Source: an uncultured bacterium
GTDB lineage: Bacteria; Patescibacteriota; Minisyncoccia; Phycocordibacterales; GWA1-40-21
Direction: 5' to 3'
DNA length: 46,936 bases
Assembly (NCBI GenBank): GCA_903822075.1
Contig: CAIJNK010000014.1
Coordinates: forward strand, 1 to 46,936
This document shows, in pieces, positions 27,017 to 35,962 of the stretch; the stretch's first letter is position 1, and each line of letters opens with the position of its first letter. Under the pieces are notes generated by a model. The model ran no database searches. It was not told the origin of the DNA and saw nothing but the letters and a program-made list of their open reading frames with translations. Made by a program: the position numbers and the translations under genes.

Positions 27017-28384
27017 TTACTTCTTTGCCCTAATTTGTGAATTTGTATTCTTGGCGTTCATCAGACTATCAATTTCTGCCATTACGCTATTGAAATCGCG
27101 AGCGTCGGTTGGCCGATCGATGACAAAAGTCTTGTTAAGATTGTCGGCGACAAAACTCACATTATAATTCCCAATTTTATTTTGTTTATTGACTTGGTCC
27201 ATTAAATCACCGGTAAAGGCATAGCCATGAATATAACCGTCGCTACCCACCAAAATCTTAATGACACTATTATTGATTGGCAACTCCTTTGCCTTCTCAA
27301 TACTAGCCCTGACTTGAAGTTCATCAGCTTTGGTAAATGGGGCTATTCCATTCTTGCCGCCTTTTTCTTTATTTAATTTGACTATTGCATCACCGGCTTT
27401 ATCCCAGTCAATCTTTAAATACAGGGCGGTGACCGCCGTTCCCTTTTCTGTTTTCTCCGGCTTTCGTTCGGTAATCTGGAAGGCTCCACTTTCATCAAGG
27501 AAACTTACAATTTCTCCTTTTATTTCGTCTGTAACCGCCAGGCTAGTGGTGCTCATATTTCTTGTCCCATTCGCCGTAAAGCCATCCATAAAGGCGCTCG
27601 AGGTTTGTTCGGCGAAATTCGAGGGCATTGAAAACCATTGATTAAGGTATTTGGTGAGGTCCACGCTCGGTGGAACAACAAAAGCCGTAATTGTAGGTAT
27701 CTTTTGAATATTTAGATATATATTATCGGAAAAAGTTTTATATTTCAGAGCGGCTTCCTGCGGCCCAAACATACCCAAAGAACCGCCAGTTGGGTTTTTA
27801 ATGGAAGCGCTTAAATCACCGGAAGTCTCGTACTTGCCGCCGGCGGTTTTGTTAACTATCCCGGAATAAACCAAATTAATGGCGACATCGGACAATTGAC
27901 TCGTAACTTGCTTGGCTTCCGGTGCTAGATCTGAATAATTCTTACCGACATCCTTGATTGTCACTCCAGCGGTCAAAGAAAATTCCCCGCTTGTTATTTT
28001 ACCAGCCGAAAAAGCCTCAAGGGTATTAACCACCGCTCCACCAAGAGTGATAGGGGTGCCTTTCAGATAGTTATAACCAAAGTATGCTCCAACCGAAACA
28101 CCTGCAACCAAAAGAACCGCAACTACAGAAATGAGAACTTTTTTATATATAGGACTTTTTGTTGGTAACTCGTTTGAAACAGAAGTGGAAGCGGAATTAA
28201 CTGGAGGATAGGGAGGAATGACTGGGTGAACAGGTGGTGGCGTAACGGTATTTAGAGAATTGAAAGCTAAATCAATTTCTGATGGGAGTGAACCGTTGGC
28301 CATAAGAGAATTTCTAATACTATTGTTGTCCGCCCCTAAACTTAACTGACTTTTAATATACTCAACAAGTTTTTGATCTGGCAT
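27017..28384 (-). CDS. Membrane-anchored protein of unknown function
   Basis: LVEYIKSQLSLGADNNSIRNSLMANGSLPSEIDLAFN helical N-terminus, Pro-rich linker, one TM, large extracytoplasmic region. Confidence 0.65.
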   Translation of the reverse strand: MPDQKLVEYIKSQLSLGADNNSIRNSLMANGSLPSEIDLAFNSLNTVTPPPVHPVIPPYPPVNSASTSVSNELPTKSPIYKKVLISVVAVLLVAGVSVGAYFGYNYLKGTPITLGGAVVNTLEAFSAGKITSGEFSLTAGVTIKDVGKNYSDLAPEAKQVTSQLSDVAINLVYSGIVNKTAGGKYETSGDLSASIKNPTGGSLGMFGPQEAALKYKTFSDNIYLNIQKIPTITAFVVPPSVDLTKYLNQWFSMPSNFAEQTSSAFMDGFTANGTRNMSTTSLAVTDEIKGEIVSFLDESGAFQITERKPEKTEKGTAVTALYLKIDWDKAGDAIVKLNKEKGGKNGIAPFTKADELQVRASIEKAKELPINNSVIKILVGSDGYIHGYAFTGDLMDQVNKQNKIGNYNVSFVADNLNKTFVIDRPTDARDFNSVMAEIDSLMNAKNTNSQIRAKK

Positions 28385-28441
28385 TTTTTTATAGATTATT
28401 AATAATGTTAAATATTATAACACCTAACAAACATTCACACA

Positions 28442-28472
28442 AAGCAAAATCGCCCCTTCGGGGAGCGATTTT
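28442..28472 (-). terminator. Hairpin at the 3' side of rnpB
   Basis: GCAAAATCGC-CCC-TTCG-GGG-A-GCGATTTTGC. Confidence 0.75.
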
Positions 28473-28484
28473 GCATGTTGCCTC

Positions 28485-28846
28485 TGTATCTATAAGCCGA
28501 ATTCTGTCCTCCCGAATTTTTACATCGGAATGGACGATCATTTATCTGGGCCGGACATTACTATCTGGCTCAAGCGGCACTCGCCAATCTTGCCCGCCTC
28601 AAGCGGTTCTGCAAAATTGGCGCACGACCTTGCACAGGGGTAAGGATTTGGTCGTTGCATTTCCACTTTTCAATGGAAGTATTCCTTGCGGAATTCCCTC
28701 GCTTTCGCTCGGGACGTTTCTGTAGTCACCTCTCAGATTGCTCTGGACGGGCGTTACCCGCTACCTGGCTCTCCGATTTTACTCGGGGCTGTGTTCGGAC
28801 TTTCCTCCCCGATTTTTACATCGGAGCAATCGTCCAATACGGAAGC
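28485..28846 (-). ncRNA. rnpB: RNase P RNA
   Basis: Minus strand GAGGAAAGTCCGAACAC, GCCAGGTAGCGGGTAACGCCCG, ACAGAATTCGGCTTATAGATAC; helix GGACGAT/ATCGTCC; promoter TTGTAT-N17-TATTAT. Ends approximate. Confidence 0.93.
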
Positions 28847-28941
28847 TTTATAATAATAGCACACTTTTCTAAGAAATACAACTGCTACCACACCAAACCA
28901 CCCCCGCTTCAGAAAGCGACCCCTCCTAAGAATGGCGGGGT

Positions 28942-28981
28942 AAAGAAAAACCGCGCAGTATCCTTACTTGGATCTGCGCGG
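28942..28981 (-). terminator. Intrinsic terminator of 29006-30010
   Basis: CCGCGCAgtATCC ... GGATcTGCGCGG with TTTTTCTTT on the minus strand. Confidence 0.85.
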
Positions 28982-29005
28982 CCTATGTCTAATTCAACAA
29001 TGTTG

Positions 29006-30010
29006 TCATTCTTTGCTAAGTGCCCGGCACCACAGTCGGCTCAGAAACCGATGGGTGCTCGACCGATACGGCCTTCGAAGCCGAATCGTCTTGACTTCGT
29101 CCACAACATCCCTGAACACCGGCTCCGTGACAGACTTCCTGTTCATCCACTTCGCAAACAACTTCTGAACAGTCTCGTCAACCTTATGAACCGCTCGCTG
29201 CGCCTTGGCAAAGGACGTCAGCTCGGCCTGGATTTGGAGCTGGGTACTCAAGTCATCACGCTGACTTTTGACAGTCGCGAGCTGACTTTGAAGATTAGCC
29301 TTCTCAGCAAACAGGCCGGTACAAGTCTGGAGACAAGCCGCGTACGCCTTCCTTTCGGCGTCAAGACTCTTCTGAAGATCCTCTCTCTGCCTGAAACCAC
29401 CAATCAGATCCGCGTTCGCTTCACGGAGTTCCGCCTGTACATTCGCCAATCGAATCTGCTCCGCCGTTCGCATGTCCCCACTGGCCGCCGCTTCCAATTC
29501 CCTGATGTCCGCCTGACCCACCAAATAGCGACACAGCAGATTAGGACTGTTGACCAAACGAACGCCTTGCAAAAGACACTGCTCCGGTTCCTTGCTGAGA
29601 TGTCTCCTCGTGTTTTCAGCAAATCCCTCACTGTAGAAGAATCGCTGCCCTTCAGTGGTTACGGTCAATTTTCCGTCCGCCGTAACCTGACCCAGGCGAT
29701 CCCGCTCGAAAGGAAAACCGAGGTCAACATGGATCTTGTCGCCGTCGAGAGTCAACCCGACCAAGCCACAAATCCATTGTACCCCAGACTTACCATCCGC
29801 GTGGACCATGCACAAGGCAACCACTTCCCTCTTGCCGATAGCTGGCGTAAAAGTTACCGAGGTCAAGTCATGAGCACCGGCCGGCGCGGACGCCTGACAG
29901 CTTGAACCAATAAAGTTTACTGTCCAGGACGACGAACCTCCATAGAGGGTTACCGTCCCTTTACCGAAACTCATGTTCACAAACCCATTCATAACTCCAC
30001 TGTTACCCAT
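29006..30010 (-). CDS. Orphan protein with C-terminal coiled coil, unknown function
   Basis: Long uninterrupted ORF; QIRLANVQAELREANADLIGGFRQREDLQKSLDAERKAYAA...KANLQSQLATVKSQRDDLSTQLQ. Confidence 0.72.
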   Translation of the reverse strand: MGNSGVMNGFVNMSFGKGTVTLYGGSSSWTVNFIGSSCQASAPAGAHDLTSVTFTPAIGKREVVALCMVHADGKSGVQWICGLVGLTLDGDKIHVDLGFPFERDRLGQVTADGKLTVTTEGQRFFYSEGFAENTRRHLSKEPEQCLLQGVRLVNSPNLLCRYLVGQADIRELEAAASGDMRTAEQIRLANVQAELREANADLIGGFRQREDLQKSLDAERKAYAACLQTCTGLFAEKANLQSQLATVKSQRDDLSTQLQIQAELTSFAKAQRAVHKVDETVQKLFAKWMNRKSVTEPVFRDVVDEVKTIRLRRPYRSSTHRFLSRLWCRALSKE

Positions 30011-30193
30011 ACGCGTTCCTCTGCTTTCTTCCTATGACTGACAACATCGTTGTCAAGGTCCTTGGTGCTGGTCATCGACCATACACCCAAGCGGAAACCC
30101 CCGCTTTCTCGGGTACCGTCAAAACTTTTGACGGCTATTCTGTATTAAGCCTATCATACTACCATATATTTGTCAATAGTGACTAAAATGAGG

Positions 30194-32467
30194 CTAGATC
30201 TCGCATTTTCCACCACTACAAGCGAGTTCCTTGGCACCAACAGTCTGATCTTGCTGTTCATAAATAATCAACTTGGAGAAGTCCAAATGACCCAGTTCCT
30301 TTGTGCGGCGTTCATATTCTTCCTTAGTTATTTCCTCATACGGAGCAAGTTGGTATACATGGTCGTTCTTTGGCAGGAAAGATAGACCGCCAACGATCTC
30401 CCAGTTTTCATAGACAAAGTTTGCCACGGCCAACCACTCATTATCATTCACATAAATAGTCACCGATGGATTATGTTCGGTAAAATGCACCTTCAAACGC
30501 TTCCACTCGTTGAGCATCTCTAAAGCGCTCACGTCTTTGGAAACTACGGCTCCTTCCGGCGCCTTACAAGGAAATTCCATAACCATGGTACTAGCATTGG
30601 AAGTTGAGTAACCTACCTCCGGTAGAACAGGAACACGCTGGTCTTGAGCCAGTCTAAGTAAAGGATCATTGGCTGAAATACGAACACGGCGAATATAATA
30701 TTTGGAATACCAAGGGTGCATGCCGGAACCCACACCCAGCAGCTGACCAGAGTTACCGTGCGGTTTAACACAAGTAATGGCGGTGGAGGCGTTCTTACCA
30801 AACTTCTTGGCATACTTTTTATTGACCGCTACGGCCTCCAAGCGCAAGGTATCCAGGTTTTTATCGTCACGAACTATTTTATTGTCATAATAACCGGTAA
30901 TAGAGACACCCAAGAGTTGTTCGTCTTCGCAATTATCATGCCACTCTTTAGATAGATATTTAAAGTTGGTCAAAGTAGCTTGATAAGTTCCTAGAATAAC
31001 TGCCAAACGCATCTTTCGTTTCAAACTATCCATAGTATCATCCGGCCGAACCACAATGGAGGTCAAATTACAAAACTGCTTGGAACGGAGATAGATTTCC
31101 CCGCAAGGATTCACACCCACCTGTTTCAAATCCTTAATTTTATCCCAACGACGTTTTGGAATCTGCTTCTCTAAATCACCACGGTTGAATATTCCGCGCT
31201 CACCGCTCTTGGACGCCACGAGCGATGTCCATTCTTTGAGGAATTCATCAGCCGATGGTTTTACTTCGTATACGGCGGAGTTGTTAGCCATCGAGCGCTG
31301 ACCCTCCGTCTGCCAGAAGGTCCCCTTCTTGGCGTCACGCATATCCGCATCATCTAAATTCGAAAGGGAAATCAAAGCGCTGCGTCGCACTCCGCCAGCA
31401 ACTACAATCAGACCAATCTGACAAATGATGTCGTGTAAGTCCAGAGTAGTTAAGCGACGTCCTTGGCGAGCCAACATCTTCCGTTTGGTGAATTGCATTA
31501 GCTCCTGCAGCGGAGCTGGACCGGAAGCGCGGCCACCCATGGTAGCTAAGCGGGCGCCAGCTGGCCGGATCTGGGAATAATCTACTTCGGCATCTTCACC
31601 GTTAGCCCAAACAGTACAAGCTTTAACAAAAGATTCTGCCCAGCCCTCTTTACTGTCCTCTACAACAATCGGCTTGGCTTTCTTGCCAGTTTGCTTTTGA
31701 ATTTGGGGAAACTTTTCTACATTTTCCGGCTCAACGGAAAAACCGCAGCCGGCGCCGCACATGGACACATACATTATTTCCGATAAGTCCTGCCAAGTGG
31801 TGGGTGCTACGTAAGCACAGTTGTAAGCGGTGACGTTTGTATTACGAGCTGCTTTGCCCGATGCCCAAAGTAAACGCATGGATGGACAAACTTCTTGATT
31901 GATAATTCCCTCGCGCACCTCGGCGTATTCCACCTCGGTCAGTTTCTTGCCTAGATTTTCTCTCATGAAATCCATAAAGCGGTCGATGGTTTCAATCCAA
32001 GTTTCGCGGCGACCGATGTCATCACGGAAGCGAGAATAAAATTGATAGAAAATAAATTCTTGGTATGAGCCCTTAAAGTGCTTGGAACTCTCAGCAATCT
32101 TGTCTTTTATCTCTTTAGAAATCACCACTTCCTTGCGGAGCTCATTTCTCTTGGCCCGATATAAAATATATTCCTTAGCGGTCTTCACATACTCACTCAA
32201 AATAAGCTCTTTCTCCACGGAATCTTGAATTCCTTCAACTGTCGGAATGAAATTGGAGTATTTCTTGGAAATTCGGACCAGATCAGCAAACACTTTGGTA
32301 GCTACCAGCTCAGCTTCTTCAATTGAACCCTCGCCAGATACCAACATACCCTTGTGAATGGCTCCAACTATTTTACCGAGATCAAAAGGGACGATAGTGC
32401 CATCTCTTTTTTGAATACTTTTGACCAACTTTACTTCCTTTTTGCCACCCACCGTGTTTTTTACCAT
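30194..32467 (-). CDS. nrdJ: Adenosylcobalamin-dependent (class II) ribonucleotide reductase
   Basis: ATP-cone-like KSIQKRDGTIVPFDLGKIVGAI; AYNCAYV, SMCGAGCGFSVE, GVNPCGEIYLRSKQFCNLT, C-terminal ACSGGKCEI. Confidence 0.92.
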   Translation of the reverse strand: MVKNTVGGKKEVKLVKSIQKRDGTIVPFDLGKIVGAIHKGMLVSGEGSIEEAELVATKVFADLVRISKKYSNFIPTVEGIQDSVEKELILSEYVKTAKEYILYRAKRNELRKEVVISKEIKDKIAESSKHFKGSYQEFIFYQFYSRFRDDIGRRETWIETIDRFMDFMRENLGKKLTEVEYAEVREGIINQEVCPSMRLLWASGKAARNTNVTAYNCAYVAPTTWQDLSEIMYVSMCGAGCGFSVEPENVEKFPQIQKQTGKKAKPIVVEDSKEGWAESFVKACTVWANGEDAEVDYSQIRPAGARLATMGGRASGPAPLQELMQFTKRKMLARQGRRLTTLDLHDIICQIGLIVVAGGVRRSALISLSNLDDADMRDAKKGTFWQTEGQRSMANNSAVYEVKPSADEFLKEWTSLVASKSGERGIFNRGDLEKQIPKRRWDKIKDLKQVGVNPCGEIYLRSKQFCNLTSIVVRPDDTMDSLKRKMRLAVILGTYQATLTNFKYLSKEWHDNCEDEQLLGVSITGYYDNKIVRDDKNLDTLRLEAVAVNKKYAKKFGKNASTAITCVKPHGNSGQLLGVGSGMHPWYSKYYIRRVRISANDPLLRLAQDQRVPVLPEVGYSTSNASTMVMEFPCKAPEGAVVSKDVSALEMLNEWKRLKVHFTEHNPSVTIYVNDNEWLAVANFVYENWEIVGGLSFLPKNDHVYQLAPYEEITKEEYERRTKELGHLDFSKLIIYEQQDQTVGAKELACSGGKCEI

Positions 32468-32603
32468 TTGTTTTGCTTGTCTCGAATTTCATCGAGAGAT
32501 AAATTAACTGTTAATAAATTTTCTTAAAAATATTTTTAAGGTCCGCTAATTTTACACCAAATTTAAACAGAAAAGAATAGCAAAAAGACAAAAAATAACA
32601 GAG

Positions 32604-32634
32604 AAAACCGAAAACCGCTCAATGTAAAGCGGTT
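32604..32634 (-). terminator. Intrinsic terminator downstream of DUF192 gene
   Basis: AACCGCT-ttacattg-AGCGGTT then TTCGGTTTT on the minus strand. Confidence 0.7.
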
Positions 32635-32699
32635 CCGTAAAATTTACTTATAACACAAGACCAAAAGTAGGTTAAAATTTTAAAAAAAACGCCGAAAAA

Positions 32700-33266
32700 T
32701 TATTTATTTAGGAAAATGGCCTGATCACCCACCTTCAAAACGTAGGTTTGCGCTTCCCCAGCGTTTACCTCCAAGACGTAACGAGACTTTACTTTGTTAC
32801 CAAAAATTTTTGGGAAGGTATTCGGTCCCAGATCATTGTCAATTTCCACGATTTTCCAATTACTATCAAAAAATATCATGTCGATGGAAATAAGCATGTC
32901 TTTCATCCAGAAATTCTGGTTAGCCGCCTGATCAAACACAAAAAGCATGCCCCTCTTGCGGTATAAAACCTTGCGGTTCGATAGACCGTTTGTCCGATCA
33001 GCATCGTTCTTGGCAATTTCCACGTCCCAAACGTTATTGTTGATGTTTACCTGCCCGCTCTGGCCAAGTATCGGTTCAGACGAAGTGGCATCTGATGAAT
33101 CCAAACTCTGATTGTTCAAAACACCGATCCGATTTGCCGTTTCTTTAATCTCGGGGTAGCCGGCAAAAAAAGTGGAGAAGGATTGCGGAGCTAATCCAGC
33201 CCAAAAAATCATACCGGAGATGACAAACATTATTACGATCAAAATAATAAACAAAACTTTTTTCAT
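32700..33266 (-). CDS. DUF192 protein with N-terminal membrane anchor
   Basis: WDVEIAKNDADRTNGLSNRKVLYRKRGMLFVFDQAANQNFWMKDMLISIDMIFFD...VLEVNAG. Confidence 0.88.
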   Translation of the reverse strand: MKKVLFIILIVIMFVISGMIFWAGLAPQSFSTFFAGYPEIKETANRIGVLNNQSLDSSDATSSEPILGQSGQVNINNNVWDVEIAKNDADRTNGLSNRKVLYRKRGMLFVFDQAANQNFWMKDMLISIDMIFFDSNWKIVEIDNDLGPNTFPKIFGNKVKSRYVLEVNAGEAQTYVLKVGDQAIFLNK

Positions 33267-33316
33267 ACTTCTTATATCCTCACATTATACCTTATAATAC
33301 AAAATAACAGAAGTCC

Positions 33317-33345
33317 TTGCATTTTATAGTAAGGTATGGTATGCT
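33317..33345 (+). promoter_or_regulatory. sigma70-type promoter of candidate sRNA
   Basis: TTGCAT-N17-TATGCT. Confidence 0.6.
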
Positions 33346-33351
33346 CCGTAA

Positions 33352-33525
33352 CGGAATAGTTCGTCGGCTATTGAAAGATACAAAGGCCATCCTGGTTGCG
33401 TCAACGGTTCGTTCCAAGGAACATATGAACTAAGCGACTGGGAGAAACCGCAGTCTTTTGGTCCATCTGGATCAATGAACTATTCAGAGCTCTCAACCCA
33501 CGTGGTGAGAGCTCTATTATTTTAT
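33352..33525 (+). ncRNA. Candidate rod-like small RNA with own promoter and terminator
   Basis: Closing helix GAATAGTTC (33354-33362)/GAACTATTC (33477-33485) starts at predicted +1; inner ATTGA/TCAAT, AGAT/ATCT, GGCCA/TGGTC, GGTTC/GAACT, and 3'-strand hairpin GACTGGG-AGAAA-CCGCAGTC. Confidence 0.58.
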
Positions 33526-33527
33526 TG
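33486..33527 (+). terminator. Intrinsic terminator of candidate sRNA
   Basis: AGAGCTCTC ... GAGAGCTCT enclosing CCACGTGG, then ATTATTTTATT. Confidence 0.78.
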
Positions 33528-33531
33528 GAAA

Positions 33532-33972
33532 CTATTTGTTATATTTTTTAATATTCTCCAAATCTCCTCGGAGACAAATAGGCTCGCAGGTTTGGATTTC
33601 ATCCGCATGCGGAACTTCGAACGGAATATCGTTAAGTAAAAAAATCTTCTTGTCGTTCACATACGCCTGACCCATCTCAATCAGGACATTTGGACCAATG
33701 TAATTCTTTTGACCGTTCTTCTCGTTATTAACGATCAGAATGGCGTCACTCTGGCAGATATTCTTATAGTGCTGCCGCATGTAGTCATTTTCTATCTTCA
33801 CCTGAACATGCTCTCCGGCGTGCGCCCGGTTCCAAATATCCATTTTCTCCCCTTTATTATATGCCTCATAATCCGGATGAATCCAACCCTGAAGACCGAG
33901 CTCACATAGTTTGTCCTTACAAGCCACCATCTCCTTTAAAAAACGATTGCTGCCTAAAACATATATTTTCAT
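33532..33972 (-). CDS. Nucleoside 2-deoxyribosyltransferase-like protein
   Basis: MKIYVLGSNRF, SDAILIVNNEKNGQKNYIGPNVLIEMGQAYVNDKKIFLLN. Confidence 0.65.
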   Translation of the reverse strand: MKIYVLGSNRFLKEMVACKDKLCELGLQGWIHPDYEAYNKGEKMDIWNRAHAGEHVQVKIENDYMRQHYKNICQSDAILIVNNEKNGQKNYIGPNVLIEMGQAYVNDKKIFLLNDIPFEVPHADEIQTCEPICLRGDLENIKKYNK

Positions 33973-33976
33973 ATTA

Positions 33977-34441
33977 TTAAATAATATTTAACGCCATAAA
34001 CCATTCCCGCCAGACCGGCTCAATACCCGGAGATTTCTCCCACTCAGCTGCCGTTATTTCCTTTTTTAAATACTTTTCCGTCCTTTCGGCCAACCTGATC
34101 AACTCCTCCTTGCTGACAAATGTGGCTTGTTTCGTCTCGTCCTCACTTCGCTTTATTTCGCCTGCAGTTTTTACCTCAAAAACCTTCCAGTAATGAAAAT
34201 CCCCTCCTTCTCTTCGACACTTATTTTCTTTCCGACCTTCGATTAAAAGTTTCAGCTCTAAAACAGTCAGGCCCACTTCTTCAAATAACTCTCGTTTAGC
34301 CGCTTCTTCAAACGAAAGATCACCGTCCACATGACCGGCCGGCGGAGCAAAGCCATACGGTGGCCTGCCTCGTTCAATCAGTAAAAGCTGATCTCCACGC
34401 CAGACAATCATCCCCACACTTTTATTATCGCATATTTTCAT
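33977..34441 (-). CDS. Nudix hydrolase with variant Nudix box
   Basis: AGHVDGDLSFEEAAKRELFEEVGL; start at internal M (34441) preferred over 34552. Confidence 0.82.
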   Translation of the reverse strand: MKICDNKSVGMIVWRGDQLLLIERGRPPYGFAPPAGHVDGDLSFEEAAKRELFEEVGLTVLELKLLIEGRKENKCRREGGDFHYWKVFEVKTAGEIKRSEDETKQATFVSKEELIRLAERTEKYLKKEITAAEWEKSPGIEPVWREWFMALNII

Positions 34442-34457
34442 TGTGATATTATCACTA

Positions 34458-34913
34458 TTACGATCTCTTAATATAAAACTCCTTTTTAACAAAATTTTCG
34501 ATGACTTCAAACGAAGGAAAATATCTTGGCGTGGGCAGATTATCAAGAGCAAACCAGCCCCATTCGGTCATCTCATCCGGTTCCATCACACGAGCCTCTC
34601 CAGTGAATTCCTTGGTAAATAATCCCACTGTCATAAAATGGGCGTGCACATTCTTGCAATTGTGAACAGAGATGACTTTTGGATTTTTGATATCGATATC
34701 AGTTTCCTCCTTTGTCTCCCTGATTGCCCCGGCTTCAAAACTCTCGCCCCAATCCAACTTGCCACCGGGCAAAGACCACTCACCGGCACTTCGGAAGGCC
34801 GAGTCGGCTTTATCCGGATCAGGGTGCCTTTTACCCAAAAGAATCTTGCCGTCTTCTCTTTGAATAATGATCCCAAACCCCGCCCCGACTTTTTTCTTTA
34901 TTTCTTCTAACAT
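34458..34913 (-). CDS. Nudix hydrolase
   Basis: Complete Nudix box GGKLDWGESFEAGAIRETKEETDI. Confidence 0.92.
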   Translation of the reverse strand: MLEEIKKKVGAGFGIIIQREDGKILLGKRHPDPDKADSAFRSAGEWSLPGGKLDWGESFEAGAIRETKEETDIDIKNPKVISVHNCKNVHAHFMTVGLFTKEFTGEARVMEPDEMTEWGWFALDNLPTPRYFPSFEVIENFVKKEFYIKRS

Positions 34914-35120
34914 AAATTAATTTAAATACATGGCACCTAAGATAATTTCTCATTCACTCGCCAATTGATTTCAAAAGAAATGGAATACTTATTCGGGATC
35001 TTCCACTTAGAAAACCTGAGACACAAAAACTGGAATTTGTTCTCCGCAATTCTGCCAAAGCCCCACCTATTCAAAGTTAATTCTATGTCTATGACCATAT
35101 TATGTATTATAACTCTTTAT

Positions 35121-35825
35121 CTAAGAAAGTGAATCTGCCGATGTCCCCCGACTGAACTTGTCAAAATAAATGCTTTGAGAATATTCCTGCGGATCTCGAT
35201 ACAATCCCATCTTAAAATAAGTTCCCTCTTTGGGTAAATGTTGGTAGCCCATCTTCCCCACATACTTGCCTATAACTTCTCCGTCTACCACAAACTCACA
35301 GTGTCCCATATTATTTTCATCCAGCTGATAATTCGTGACAATTCGATGCCAGACTCCCCGTTCTAATCCCGACGATTTGAATTTTACTCTTCTGGATTCC
35401 TCTTCCAAGCCGCCAACAGATTCGTCTATGACAATTTGGGCGATAATCTTTCCTCCTTGATATCGATAAGATAAAAAAGGACTGCCCGGGTTCTGGCTTC
35501 CGCTCGACGGCTGTTTCCATTGGGCAATGACCAGCCGATTATCATCTATTTTAAAATCTTTTGGAATACAGAATGAAAAACCATACCAGATATCAGTGCC
35601 GGGAGGGACTGGTTCACCGTTCTCGGTTATCTCCGCTCGCTCGCTTGTTATATTTCCGTCAGCATCGCGCTCCGCCATATCTCCCGGCTTAAGAGTAATC
35701 TTCAATACCGGCTTTCCCGCTTCTAGCTCGTCGGTAATTGATAAATCCTCCGGCAAAATACGGGACAATTTCCATTGCGACATTAATTGTTCATTTGGAC
35801 CGGGATTTGTTTGTTCGGAAGACAT
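35121..35825 (-). CDS. Heparin-lyase-I-like polysaccharide lyase fold protein
   Basis: ERAEIT, WYGFSFCIPKDF, VIAQWKQ, GVWHRIVTNYQLDENNMGHCEFVVDGE, YFKMGLYRDPQ. Confidence 0.65.
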   Translation of the reverse strand: MSSEQTNPGPNEQLMSQWKLSRILPEDLSITDELEAGKPVLKITLKPGDMAERDADGNITSERAEITENGEPVPPGTDIWYGFSFCIPKDFKIDDNRLVIAQWKQPSSGSQNPGSPFLSYRYQGGKIIAQIVIDESVGGLEEESRRVKFKSSGLERGVWHRIVTNYQLDENNMGHCEFVVDGEVIGKYVGKMGYQHLPKEGTYFKMGLYRDPQEYSQSIYFDKFSRGTSADSLS

Positions 35826-35909
35826 GATGTAAATATATCATATTAAATATAGAAACATCCTCTTGCACCACAAACGTTTATTGTTTTCTAATCATGGAGA
35901 TTTTGAGCA

Positions 35910-35961
35910 AATGAAAGCCGCTTCGAGAGAAGGGCTTTCATTCCCTTTCCATAGAAGCGGC
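35910..35961 (-). terminator. 3' structure with two mutually exclusive stems
   Basis: AATGAAAGCC-g-CTTC-GAGA-GAAG-GGCTTTCATT versus GCCGCTTC ... GAAGCGGC, sharing bases 35917-35924. Confidence 0.65.
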
Positions 35962-35962
35962 A

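Noticed and set aside
28405-29905. Long plus-strand ORFs (106 aa and 416 aa)
   Set aside because: They are antisense to rnpB and to the better supported 29006-30010 minus-strand gene; composition is implausible for a protein.
33342-33434. 30-codon ORF MLRNGIVRRLLKDTKAILVASTVRSKEHMN
   Set aside because: Its ATG lies in the predicted -10 box and no RBS is present; a structured RNA explains the region better.
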